Made by a program: the position numbers and the translations under genes. From Spirilliplanes yamanashiensis (GTDB lineage Bacteria; Actinomycetota; Actinomycetes; Mycobacteriales; Micromonosporaceae): DNA of 64,000 bases. Positions 1 to 7,974 of this stretch are shown piece by piece (position 1 is the first letter of the stretch; every line of letters starts with the position of its first letter). Where the stretch lies: positions 124,001 through 188,000 of the forward strand of contig NZ_BOOY01000025.1 of NCBI RefSeq assembly GCF_016863475.1, given 5' to 3'. The notes beneath the pieces were generated by a model. It was not told the DNA's origin. It did no database searches and saw only the letters and a program-made list of their open reading frames with translations.

Positions 1-1
1 C

Positions 2-2677
2 GGCAACGTGGCCACCTACTGGGAGGGCCCGAACCCGAGCACGCTCACGGTGCAGCTCGGCGCGAACGCGGCGCTGACCGGCGTGCGCGTCCGGCTGAAC
101 CCCGACCCGGCGTGGGGCGCGCGGGTGCAGACGTTCGAGATCGCCGGCCGCGCCCAGGGCGCCACCGCGTGGACGACGATCAAGGCGTCGGCGTCCTACT
201 CGTTCAGTCCGTCTTCGGGCAACACCGTCACCGTGCCGGTCGGCGCCACCGCCGCGGACGTCCAGCTGCGCTTCACCGGCAACACCGGCGCGCCCGGCGG
301 CCAGGTGGCCGAGCTGGAGGTGCTCGGCGCGGCCGCGCCCGGCCCCGACCTGACCGTCACCGCCGCCACCGCCGCGCCGTCCGCGCCGGTGGAGACGGAC
401 CCGATCACGCTCTCCGCCACCGTGCGCAACGCGGGCACCCAGTCCGCGCCCGCCAGCAGCGTGACCTTCTACCTGGGCACGACCCGCGTCGGCACCGCCG
501 CCGTGGGCGCGCTCGCGGCGGGCGCCTCCGCCACCGTGTCCGCGGGCGCGGGCACCCGCGCGGCCGGGTCGTACCAGCTGATCGCCCGCGTGGACGAGGC
601 GAACGCCGTCGCCGAGCAGAACGAGACGAACAACGCGTTCACCGCGGCCGCCCCGCTGGTGGTCCGCCCGTCGGACACCGCCGACCTGGTGCCCACCGTC
701 AGCTGGTCGCCGGGCACGCCGTCCGCCGGCCAGACCGCCACCTTCACCGTGACCGTCCGCAACCAGGGCACCGTCGCCTCCACCGGCGGCCCGCACGCCG
801 TCACCGTCACCGTCCTCAACGGCACCGGCGGCGTCGTGCGCACCCTCACCGGCACCGTGCCGGGCATCGCCGCCGGCGCGTCCGCGCAGGCGTCGGTCGG
901 CACCTGGGCCGTCGCCAACGGCCGGTACACCGTGCGGGTCACCGTCGCGGCCGCCGCCAACGAGCTCGCGTCGCGGCGCGGCGACAACACCGCCGAGATC
1001 CCGTTCTTCGCGGGCCGCGGCGCCGACATGCCGTTCGACATGTACGAGGCCGAGGACGGCGCGACCGGCGGCGGCGCGGGCGTCGTCGGCCCCAACCGCA
1101 CCGTCGGCGACCTGGCCGGCGAGGCGTCCGGCCGCCGCGCCGTCACCCTGAACAGCACCGGCGCGTACGTGCAGTGGACCACCCGGGCCGCCACCAACAC
1201 CCTGGTGACCCGCTTCTCCATCCCCGACGGCACCACCAGCTCGCTGTCGATCTACGTCAACGGCGCCTTCCACAAGTCGATCCCGCTGACGTCGAAGTTC
1301 GCCTGGCTGTACGGCGCGGAGTCGTCGCCGACCAACTCGCCGGGCTCGGGCGCGCCGCGGCACATCTACGACGAGGCGAACATCATGCTCAACTCGTCCG
1401 TGCCCGCGGGCAGCACCATCCGCCTGCAGAAGGACGCCGGCAACCCCGGCCCGATCGCCGTCGACTTCGCCTCGCTGGAGCAGGTGGCGCCGATCGGCAA
1501 CCCCGACGCCGCCCGCTACGTCGTCCCGGACGGCTTCACCCACCAGGCCGTGCAGAACGCCCTGGACACCGCCCGGCAGGACACCGGCAAGCTCGGCGTC
1601 TACCTGCCCGCCGGCACCTACGAGACGAACACCAAGTTCCAGGTGTACGGGCGTTCGCTGCGCATCGTCGGCGCCGGCCCCTGGTACACGCGCTTCCAGG
1701 CGCCGCAGAGCCAGGAGAACACCGACGTCGGCTTCCGCGCCGACGCCACCGCCAACGGCACCGTGTTCTCGGGCTTCGCCTACTTCGGCAACTACACGAC
1801 CCGCATCGACGGCCCCGGCAAGGTCTTCGACCTGCAGAACGTCGCGAACATGACGATCGAGAACGTGTGGGCCGAGCACCAGGTCTGCCTGTACTGGGGC
1901 ACCAACACCGACAACATGGTCATCCGCAACTCCCGGGCGCGGAACCTGTTCGCCGACGCCATCAACATGACCAACGGCAGCACCGGCAACCGGGTGTCCA
2001 ACGTGGAGTCGCGGGCGTCCGGCGACGACTCGTTCGCCCTGTTCTCGGCGATCGACGCGGGCGGCGGCGACGTGCGTGACAACGTGTACGAGAACCTCAC
2101 GTCGATCCTGACGTGGCGGGCCGCGGGCGTGGCCGTGTACGGCGGCCTGAACAACGTGTTCCGCAACATCTACATCGCGGACACGCTGGTGTACTCGGGC
2201 ATCACGATCAGCTCGCTCGACTTCGGCTACCCGATGAACGGCTTCGGCGCCAACCCGCCGACCACCTTCGACAACATCTCGATCGTCCGGGCCGGCGGCC
2301 ACTTCTGGGGCAACCAGACGTTCCCTGCCATCTGGGTGTTCAGCGCGTCGAAGGTGTTCCAGGGCATCCGCGTCAGCAACGTCGACATCGTCGACCCGAC
2401 GTACAGCGGCATCATGTTCCAGACCAACTACGACGGGGCGGGCCGGCCGCAGAACCCGGTCACGGACACGGTCTTCACCAACGTGTCCATCTCGGGGGCC
2501 CGCAAGAGCGGCGACGCCTGGGACGCCAAGTCCGGCTTCGGCATCTGGGTCAACGAGCTGCCCGAGCCGGGTCAGGGCCCGGCCGTCGGCAGCGCCGTCT
2601 TCAACAACCTGACGCTGTCGAACAACGCGGTCGACATCCGCAACACCACGTCGACCTTCACCATCGTCCGCAACTGA
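2..2677 (+). CDS. Secreted GH87-type alpha-1,3-glucanase (mycodextranase-like), 5' partial
   Basis: The reading frame is already open at the window edge, so the signal peptide and true start lie upstream. Modules in order from the first visible codon: an F5/8-type-C (discoidin-like) domain (about 1-112), two CARDB domains (about 115-335), a CBM35/CBM6-like domain beginning at MYEAEDG (about 345-500), then a right-handed beta-helix catalytic domain (about 505-891). In the helix, an Asp in ADAIN (about 652) is followed 23 and 24 residues later by the Asp pair of GDDSF (675/676). This is the spacing of the three catalytic aspartates reported for GH87 alpha-1,3-glucanases. The enzyme would cleave fungal or bacterial alpha-1,3-glucan outside the cell. 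The substrate is inferred from the family; other beta-helix glycosidases or lyases are possible. Confidence 0.8.
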   Translation, partial: GNVATYWEGPNPSTLTVQLGANAALTGVRVRLNPDPAWGARVQTFEIAGRAQGATAWTTIKASASYSFSPSSGNTVTVPVGATAADVQLRFTGNTGAPGGQVAELEVLGAAAPGPDLTVTAATAAPSAPVETDPITLSATVRNAGTQSAPASSVTFYLGTTRVGTAAVGALAAGASATVSAGAGTRAAGSYQLIARVDEANAVAEQNETNNAFTAAAPLVVRPSDTADLVPTVSWSPGTPSAGQTATFTVTVRNQGTVASTGGPHAVTVTVLNGTGGVVRTLTGTVPGIAAGASAQASVGTWAVANGRYTVRVTVAAAANELASRRGDNTAEIPFFAGRGADMPFDMYEAEDGATGGGAGVVGPNRTVGDLAGEASGRRAVTLNSTGAYVQWTTRAATNTLVTRFSIPDGTTSSLSIYVNGAFHKSIPLTSKFAWLYGAESSPTNSPGSGAPRHIYDEANIMLNSSVPAGSTIRLQKDAGNPGPIAVDFASLEQVAPIGNPDAARYVVPDGFTHQAVQNALDTARQDTGKLGVYLPAGTYETNTKFQVYGRSLRIVGAGPWYTRFQAPQSQENTDVGFRADATANGTVFSGFAYFGNYTTRIDGPGKVFDLQNVANMTIENVWAEHQVCLYWGTNTDNMVIRNSRARNLFADAINMTNGSTGNRVSNVESRASGDDSFALFSAIDAGGGDVRDNVYENLTSILTWRAAGVAVYGGLNNVFRNIYIADTLVYSGITISSLDFGYPMNGFGANPPTTFDNISIVRAGGHFWGNQTFPAIWVFSASKVFQGIRVSNVDIVDPTYSGIMFQTNYDGAGRPQNPVTDTVFTNVSISGARKSGDAWDAKSGFGIWVNELPEPGQGPAVGSAVFNNLTLSNNAVDIRNTTSTFTIVRN

Positions 2678-2685
2678 CGCCCGTC

Positions 2686-2715
2686 CGGCGGGCCGGGCTC
2701 AGGCCCGGCCCGCCG
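2686..2715. terminator. Perfect 13-bp hairpin between convergent genes
   Basis: CGGCGGGCCGGGC (2686-2698) pairs perfectly with 2703-2715 around the loop TCAG. The loop holds the stop codon of the minus-strand gene. Being symmetric, it can serve both the glucanase gene (+) and its convergent neighbour (-). There is no U-tract, as is usual in high-GC actinobacteria. Confidence 0.7.
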
Positions 2716-3619
2716 AACTCAGCCACGGGCAGGCGCCGGGCGCGATCCGGTCGCAGTCCTCCCAGGTGGCCCAGCCGAGCCGGGCGGCCGCGCCGCGCAG
2801 CTCCTCGGGGGTGCGGTGCGGCAGGTGCTGCTGGAGCAGGTGGTCGCGCGGGTCGCGGTAGGCGGGCAGCAGCCAGTTGTAGAGCCGCCCGCCGGTGGCG
2901 GTGTACAGCTCGGGCGTCAGCAGGACCACGCAGCTGCGGTCCGGGTCGCGGGCGCCGAGCGGCGCCGGCATCCCGGGGTTGGGGTCGAGCAGCACGTCGA
3001 TGCAGCGGGCCAGCTGGTTGCGCAGCACGTCGTACGTGACGGTCGTGGACACGTCCGACAGCACCTTCGCCTCGAACAGCACGGCGGCCCCGGTGGCGGG
3101 GGCGACGAGCATCGCGTCGGCCCGGGTGGCGCCCTCCAGCGCGATGGCCCGGCGGGCGGCGGCCGTGCGCAGGTACGGGATGGGGGTGCGCTCGTCGAGG
3201 TGGTCGGCCAGCCAGCGCCGGTACGACGGCGGCGAGGGCAGCGCGACCTCCAGGTACAGGTGCAGCTCGCCCGCGAGCAGGCCGGCCCACGACTCCGCGC
3301 CGGGCGGCGGGGCGACGCCCGCGCGGGCCAGCAGCTCGGCGAAGCGCTCGGAGCGACCGGCGCCGTCGTCGTCGCCGTAGTAGAGCCCGAGCAGCGCCGC
3401 GGCGACCCAGAACCGCTCGTCCTTCTCCAGCTGCCGCCCGCGGCGCACCTCGGCGTCGGTGACGAGGTGGCCGGTGGCGACGCGGTCGTCGTGCGCCGCC
3501 GCGTTCGCCACGGACGCGCGGTAGTACGCCAGGTGATCGCCCGGGGCCCGGACCGGCGCGAAGTGCCGGCGCAGGATCTCGGCGGGGAACGGCAGGTACG
3601 TCTCGTGCAGGACGGCCAC
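2699..3619 (-). CDS. Hypothetical protein with a possible PD-(D/E)XK nuclease-like core
   Basis: 306 residues, soluble, no signal peptide. I do not recognise a named family. Around residues 165-205 there is an Asp in RADAML followed about 14 residues later by LFEAKV, then RNQLARCIDVLL. This order (D, then ExK at the end of a beta strand, then a Q-containing helix) resembles a PD-(D/E)XK fold active site, which would suit a nuclease or nuclease-derived protein, but this is a motif reading only. No methylase or restriction partner lies nearby. It is convergent with the glucanase gene and divergent from the protease gene, sharing an AT-rich intergenic region at 3620-3766. Start ATG at 3619. Confidence 0.65.
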   Translation of the reverse strand: MAVLHETYLPFPAEILRRHFAPVRAPGDHLAYYRASVANAAAHDDRVATGHLVTDAEVRRGRQLEKDERFWVAAALLGLYYGDDDGAGRSERFAELLARAGVAPPPGAESWAGLLAGELHLYLEVALPSPPSYRRWLADHLDERTPIPYLRTAAARRAIALEGATRADAMLVAPATGAAVLFEAKVLSDVSTTVTYDVLRNQLARCIDVLLDPNPGMPAPLGARDPDRSCVVLLTPELYTATGGRLYNWLLPAYRDPRDHLLQQHLPHRTPEELRGAAARLGWATWEDCDRIAPGACPWLSSAGRA

Positions 3620-3664
3620 GATCCGACCCTAGGCGGCCCGGCGGCCCCGCTCCGGCACTTAAAC

Positions 3665-3681
3665 AAGTTAACAGTTGACTT
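3665..3681. promoter_or_regulatory. Imperfect inverted repeat overlapping a TTGACT -35-like box
   Basis: AAGTTAACAGTTGACTT is a near-perfect 17-bp dyad with one mismatched pair. It sits in the unusually AT-rich stretch 3660-3703 between the divergent genes, and its right half contains TTGACT (3675-3680). The palindrome TTACGTAA follows at 3684-3691. A regulator could bind here to control the protease gene, the PD-(D/E)XK-like gene, or both. Confidence 0.45.
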
Positions 3682-3710
3682 TGTTACGTAATATCGAAAG
3701 ACTCCGATGC

Positions 3711-3724
3711 GGAGAGCGCTCTCC
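3711..3724. promoter_or_regulatory. LacI-family-type operator palindrome
   Basis: GGAGAGCGCTCTCC is a perfect 14-bp palindrome 42 bases before the protease start. It resembles the CebR-type box of actinobacterial sugar regulators (TGGGAGCGCTCCCA) in its GAGCGCTC core. Its position downstream of the -35-like box fits a repressor roadblock. This suggests sugar-responsive control of a secreted protease; the regulator is not encoded nearby. Confidence 0.6.
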
Positions 3725-3766
3725 TTTCCCTCCACACCCCCCACCAGTGGATCCGGAAGGACGCCC

Positions 3767-5308
3767 ATGGTCCGCAGTTTCTGGGTGGCCGCAGCCGTCA
3801 CGGCCACCACCGGCGCTCTGCTCGCCGTCCCCGTCACGAGCAGCTTCGCCGCCGAAGAACCCACTCCCGCCCGCGCCGCCGCGGCGCTCGACCTCGCGCC
3901 CGGCATGGTCGCCGCCATGAAGCGCGACCTCCAGCTCACCGACGCCCAGATCGCCGGCCGCCTGCGCAGCGAGGCCGGCGCGCCCGTCGTCGAGAAGAAC
4001 CTGCGGGCCCGGCTCGGCGACCGGTTCGCCGGCGCCTGGGTGTCCGGCGACCGGCTCACCGTCGGCGTCACGCGCGCCGCGGACGCCGCGGCCGTGCGCG
4101 CCGCGGGCGCCGTGCCGAAGGTCGTCGCGCGCTCCGAGCGGCAGCTCGCCGCGGCGAAGGCCAGACTGGACAAGCGGGCCGCGACGGCCGGCAGGGCCGT
4201 GCACAGCTGGTACGTCGACCCGGCGAGCAACGCCGTCGTCGTGTCCGCCGCCACCGCCTCGGCCGGCGCGGCCTTCGTCAAGGGCAGCGGCGCCGACGCC
4301 GCGGTCGTCACGGTCGAGGCGGGCGCCGAGGAGGCGCCGCGGCCCATGTACGACCTGCGCGGCGGCGACCAGTACGTCATCAACGGCAACACGCTGTGCT
4401 CCGTCGGGTTCTCCGTCGCCGGCGGCTTCGTCACCGCCGGTCACTGCGGCGGCACCGGCAGCCCGACGCTCGGGTACAACAACGTCGCCCAGGGCACGTT
4501 CGCCGGCTCGTCGTTCCCCGGCAACGACTACGGCTGGGTGCGCACCAACGGCAACTGGACGCCGCAGCCCTGGGTGAACAACTACGCCGGCGGCAACGTC
4601 ACCGTGGCCGGTTCGCAGGACGCGGCGATCGGCTCGTCCGTCTGCCGGTCCGGCCGCACCACCGGCTGGCGCTGCGGCGTCATCCAGGCCCGCGACGTCG
4701 CCGTCAGCTACCCGCAGGGCGTCGTGTACGGCCTGACCCGCAGCAACGCCTGCGCCGAGGGCGGCGACTCGGGCGGCGCGTGGATCTCCGGCAACCAGGC
4801 GCAGGGCGTCACGTCCGGCGGCTCCGGCAACTGCTCGACCGGCGGCACCATGTACTACCAGCCGGTCAACGAGATCCTCGGCGCGTACGGCCTGTCGCTC
4901 ACCACGTCGGGCGGCGGCAGCGGCAGCACGAGCCGGCTGGTCAGCAACTGGAACAACAAGTGCATCGACGTTCCGGGCTGGCAGTTCAACGACGGCCAGC
5001 GCCTCGAGGTGTACGACTGCCACGACGGCACGAACCAGCGCTGGGAGTTCGTCAACGGCACCCTGCGCACCCAGAACAACAAGTGCATGGACGTGGCCTG
5101 GGGCGGCACCGCCGACGGCACCGCGATCCAGATCGCCACGTGCTCCGGCAACCCGGCGCAGCAGTTCGTGCTCAGCGCGGCGGGTGACCTGGTGAACCCG
5201 CAGGCCAACAAGTGCGTCGACATCGCGGCGTGGAACGGCAACAACGGCGCGCCCCTGCACCTGTGGACGTGCGTCGGCGGCGCGAACCAGAAGTGGCGCC
5301 GCGGCTGA
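3767..5308 (+). CDS. Secreted streptogrisin-like serine protease (S1) with ricin-B lectin domain
   Basis: 513 residues from ATG 3767, which has GGAAGG six bases upstream and begins with a signal peptide (about 1-28). An upstream in-frame ATG at 3707 overlaps the operator and is less likely. Order: alpha-lytic-protease-type propeptide (about 35-195), chymotrypsin-like domain (about 205-378), Ser/Gly linker, then a ricin-type beta-trefoil (about 388-513) with QRW/QQF/QKW repeats. The triad is visible: His226 in TAGHC, Asp254 in GNDYG, Ser335 in GGDSGG. The lectin tail probably tethers the protease to glycan surfaces. The gene is monocistronic with a hairpin after its stop and the LacI-like palindrome before it. 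Confidence 0.92.
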   Translation: MVRSFWVAAAVTATTGALLAVPVTSSFAAEEPTPARAAAALDLAPGMVAAMKRDLQLTDAQIAGRLRSEAGAPVVEKNLRARLGDRFAGAWVSGDRLTVGVTRAADAAAVRAAGAVPKVVARSERQLAAAKARLDKRAATAGRAVHSWYVDPASNAVVVSAATASAGAAFVKGSGADAAVVTVEAGAEEAPRPMYDLRGGDQYVINGNTLCSVGFSVAGGFVTAGHCGGTGSPTLGYNNVAQGTFAGSSFPGNDYGWVRTNGNWTPQPWVNNYAGGNVTVAGSQDAAIGSSVCRSGRTTGWRCGVIQARDVAVSYPQGVVYGLTRSNACAEGGDSGGAWISGNQAQGVTSGGSGNCSTGGTMYYQPVNEILGAYGLSLTTSGGGSGSTSRLVSNWNNKCIDVPGWQFNDGQRLEVYDCHDGTNQRWEFVNGTLRTQNNKCMDVAWGGTADGTAIQIATCSGNPAQQFVLSAAGDLVNPQANKCVDIAAWNGNNGAPLHLWTCVGGANQKWRRG

Positions 5309-5323
5309 TCCCGGCCCGACCGC

Positions 5324-5923
5324 TCAGCGGCCCCCGTGCTCCGGCGCGGGGGCCGCTGCCGTGAGCGCCTCCCGCAGCACGGCGAGCAGCGTCCCCTCGG
5401 GGTGCTCGATCCAGTGCTGGGTCGCCACGCGCAGCGTGGTCAGGAACGTCGCCGCGAGGACCCGGGCGCGCAGCGCCGTGCTGCCGGGCCCCCGCCGCGC
5501 GATCTCGGCGGCCAGCTCGCGCTCGACCACGGTGTACGCGGCGACCTGGTGGGCGAGCAGCACCGGGTGGGCGCGCACCCGCCGGCGCAGCGCCAGCCAC
5601 CCGGGGTCCGGCTCGCCCCGCACCTCCGCGGTGAGCTGCTCGGCGGCCGCGCCGAGCGCCGTCCACGGGTCCTCCCCGGCCGGGCGCTCGCGCAGCAGTT
5701 CGAGCATGCGCCGCAGCCGGGCGGAGTCGCCGTGGAAGAACGCCTCCTCCTTGCTGGAGAAGTAGTTCGAGAACGTGCGCCGGGACACGTCGGCGGCGTC
5801 GGCGATGGCCTCGACCGTCACCCGCTCGAACCCGTGCTCGGCGGCCAGCCGCAGCGCCGCCTCGTGCAGCGCCTGGCGGGTGGCCGCCTTCTTGCGTTCG
5901 CGCAGCCCGGGGCCCTCGTCCAT
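5324..5923 (-). CDS. TetR-family transcriptional repressor
   Basis: 199 residues. The N-terminal helix-turn-helix (about 10-55) carries the typical TetR string of VEAIADAADVS followed by RRTFSNYFSSKEE, and the C-terminal half is a helical ligand-binding domain with a hydrophobic pocket. It is divergent from the MFS gene with only 18 bases between start codons. It therefore most likely represses the exporter and itself, releasing when a drug-like ligand binds. The frame is open far upstream, but homology to TetR begins at this ATG. Because the gap is so short, the promoters must overlap the neighbouring coding ends. Confidence 0.88.
   Translation of the reverse strand: MDEGPGLRERKKAATRQALHEAALRLAAEHGFERVTVEAIADAADVSRRTFSNYFSSKEEAFFHGDSARLRRMLELLRERPAGEDPWTALGAAAEQLTAEVRGEPDPGWLALRRRVRAHPVLLAHQVAAYTVVERELAAEIARRGPGSTALRARVLAATFLTTLRVATQHWIEHPEGTLLAVLREALTAAAPAPEHGGR
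5325..5358. terminator. 12-bp hairpin between protease and TetR genes
   Basis: CAGCGGCCCCCG (5325-5336) pairs with CGGGGGCCGCTG (5347-5358) around a 10-base loop. It lies just after the protease stop and covers the end of the TetR gene, so it can terminate both convergent transcripts. Confidence 0.65.
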
Positions 5924-5941
5924 GGCGCTGGAGGCCGCGCG

Positions 5942-7531
5942 ATGAGCGCATCCACGACCGCACCCGCCGCCGGCACCGGCGCCGGGCCCATGACGCACCG
6001 GCAGACGCTGGAGGCGCTCAGCGGGCTGCTGCTCGTGCTCTTCGTCGCCATGCTCAGCGGCACCGTCGTGTCCACCGCGCTGCCGCAGATCATCGGCGCG
6101 CTCGACGGCTCGCAGACCCAGTACACGTGGGTCGTCACCGCGACCCTGCTCACGGCCACCGCCACCACGCCCGTCTGGGGCAAGCTGGCCGACCTCTACG
6201 ACAAGAAGAACCTGATCCAGGTCGCGATCGTCGTGTTCCTGGTGGGCTCGGTGATCTCCGGCTTCGCCCAGACCGCCGGGCAGCTCATCGCCGCCCGTGC
6301 CTTCCAGGGCATCGGCGTCGGCGGCCTCCAGGCCCTGGTCCAGGTCGCCATCGCCGCGATGATCCCGCCCCGCGAGCGCGGCCGCTACAACGGCTACCTC
6401 GGCGGCGTCATGGCCGTCGCCACCGTCGGCGGCCCGCTGCTCGGCGGCCTCATCGTCGACACGTCGTGGCTGGGCTGGCGCTGGTGCTTCTTCGTCGGCG
6501 TCCCCGTGGCCGCCGTCGCGCTGGTCCTGCTGCAGGCCACCCTGCGCCTGCCCGCCGCCCGCCGCGACGACGTGAAAATCGACTACCTGGGCGCCTCGCT
6601 CATCGCCGCCGGCGTCAGCGTGCTGCTCGTCTGGATCTCGTTCGTCGACGACGCGTTCGCCTGGGTCTCCTGGCAGAGCGGCGCGATGGTCGGCGGCTCG
6701 CTGCTGCTGCTCGCCCTCGCCGGGTGGGTGGAGTCCCGGGCCGCCGAGCCCGTCGTGCCCCTGGCGATCGTCCGGCAGCGCACCACCGCGCTGGCCATCC
6801 TCGGCAGCCTGGCGGTCGGCATGGCCATGTTCGGCGGCGCCGTCTTCCTCGGCCAGTACTTCCAGATCGGCCGCGGCTACAGCCCCACCGAGGCCGGCCT
6901 GCTCACCATCCCGATGATGGCCGGCGTGCTCGGCTCGTCCATCGTCTCCGGGCGGCTCATCACCCGGACCGGCCGGGTCAAGCCGTACCTGGTGGCGGGC
7001 TCGGTCGTGCTGGTCGCCGGGTTCGCGCTGCTGGGCACCATCGACCACCTGACGTCGCTGTGGTTCATCGGCGCGGCGATGCTGCTGGTCGGCGCCGGCG
7101 TCGGCATGACCATGCAGAACCTCGTGCTCGCCGTGCAGAACACCGTCTCGCTGCGCGACATCGGCGCGGCCAGCTCCTCGGTCGCGTTCTTCCGCAGCCT
7201 CGGCGGCACGATCGGCGTCTCCGTGCTCGGCGCGGTGCTCGCCCGGCACGTCGCGGACGGCATCACCACCGGCCTGGCCGCGGCGGGCGTCCCGGCGTCG
7301 GCCTCCGGCGACGCGGCGGGCAGCCTCGACCTGGCGGCCCTGCCGGCCGGCGTCCAGGAGATCGTGCGGGCCGCCTACGGCGACGCCACCGGGCACATCT
7401 TCCTGATCTCGGCGGCGATCGCGGTCGTCGGTGTCCTGGCGTGCGTGCTGTTCCGCCCGATCAACCTGCGCACCAGCATCGACCTGCCGGACGCGGCCCC
7501 GGCGACGGCGCCGGTGCCGGTCCGCCGCTGA
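5942..7531 (+). CDS. DHA2-type MFS multidrug exporter (EmrB/QacA family, 14 TM)
   Basis: 529 residues from ATG 5942, preceded by GGAGG with 7-base spacing. A second ATG at 5990 lacks a good ribosome binding site. The hydrophobic profile fits 14 transmembrane helices. The first-loop motif GKLADLYDKKN and the antiporter motif C region (MAVATVGGPLLGGLIVD) are typical of proton-coupled drug antiporters. It should export a toxic compound at the cytoplasmic membrane under the adjacent TetR repressor. A hairpin follows the stop. Substrate cannot be read from sequence. Confidence 0.9.
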   Translation: MSASTTAPAAGTGAGPMTHRQTLEALSGLLLVLFVAMLSGTVVSTALPQIIGALDGSQTQYTWVVTATLLTATATTPVWGKLADLYDKKNLIQVAIVVFLVGSVISGFAQTAGQLIAARAFQGIGVGGLQALVQVAIAAMIPPRERGRYNGYLGGVMAVATVGGPLLGGLIVDTSWLGWRWCFFVGVPVAAVALVLLQATLRLPAARRDDVKIDYLGASLIAAGVSVLLVWISFVDDAFAWVSWQSGAMVGGSLLLLALAGWVESRAAEPVVPLAIVRQRTTALAILGSLAVGMAMFGGAVFLGQYFQIGRGYSPTEAGLLTIPMMAGVLGSSIVSGRLITRTGRVKPYLVAGSVVLVAGFALLGTIDHLTSLWFIGAAMLLVGAGVGMTMQNLVLAVQNTVSLRDIGAASSSVAFFRSLGGTIGVSVLGAVLARHVADGITTGLAAAGVPASASGDAAGSLDLAALPAGVQEIVRAAYGDATGHIFLISAAIAVVGVLACVLFRPINLRTSIDLPDAAPATAPVPVRR

Positions 7532-7562
7532 CGCGCCGTTTCAAGCGCCTCAGGCGCGTCAG
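7528..7562. terminator. 10-bp hairpin after the MFS gene
   Basis: CTGACGCGCC (7528-7537) pairs with GGCGCGTCAG (7553-7562). The intervening 15 bases contain part of a smaller alternative stem (GCGCCT/AGGCGC). It spans both stop codons of the convergent MFS and small hypothetical genes. Confidence 0.6.
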
Positions 7563-7900
7563 GCGGAGGTGCTCGCGAGGGTGGCGAGGGCGGCGCGGCG
7601 CTCGGCGTCCGGCAGCACCGCCGCGAACGGCGACGTGCGGCGCAGGTCGGCGGCCGACGGGTCGCGGGAGATCAGCGCGTCGAGGACGGCCTCGGGCCCG
7701 GCGGACAGCGCGGCCGCCCAGCGGTCGAGGCGGGCGGACGCGGCCGGGTCGGCGCCGGTGCGCAGCGCGGCCAGGTTGTCGGCGGCCGAGGCGAGGACGC
7801 CGGACGGGTCGGCGACGAGGCGGGCGGCGACGGCGCGGTGCAGCTGGAGGGTCTGGTCGTCCTCCGAGGTCGGGTGCGGCATGAGCCGAGTGAAGCCCAT
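7559..7900 (-). CDS. Small hypothetical alpha-helical protein
   Basis: 113 residues with alternative starts at 7900 and 7882, neither with a convincing ribosome binding site. The sequence is Ala/Leu-rich and helical, with LHRAVAARLVADP near the N-terminus and DLRRTSPFAAVLPDAER near the C-terminus. It reminds me of the C-terminal halves of some XRE-type antitoxin-like proteins, which follow a helix-turn-helix domain with a similar LDRW...LLS...DLR..SPFAGVL pattern, but no DNA-binding domain is present here. If that resemblance is real, this is a free-standing version of the module. It is convergent with the MFS gene and divergent from the siderophore-interacting protein gene. No function is assigned. 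Confidence 0.6.
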   Translation of the reverse strand: MGFTRLMPHPTSEDDQTLQLHRAVAARLVADPSGVLASAADNLAALRTGADPAASARLDRWAAALSAGPEAVLDALISRDPSAADLRRTSPFAAVLPDAERRAALATLASTSA

Positions 7901-7946
7901 CCGCGGGGCCCGTGTCAGGCGAATTCCCCCAGGCCCGCTTTGCAGG

Positions 7947-7965
7947 GGTAGGAAGGCTAACCTAA
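7947..7965 (+). promoter_or_regulatory. DtxR/IdeR-type iron box (right half-site)
   Basis: The right half CTAACCTAA (7957-7965) matches the DtxR-family consensus at 9 of 9 positions, but the left half matches only 3 of 9. It lies 9-27 bases before the GTG of the siderophore-interacting protein gene, overlapping a probable -10, as expected for iron-dependent repression. Confidence 0.6.
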
Positions 7966-7974
7966 CTTGGAGGG

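Noticed and set aside
5324-7396. Long minus-strand open frame running from the TetR gene through the MFS gene
   Set aside because: Only the last 200 codons (TetR) show family homology; the remainder is low-complexity Gly/Asp/Arg-rich translation antisense to an intact MFS transporter, an artefact of high GC content.
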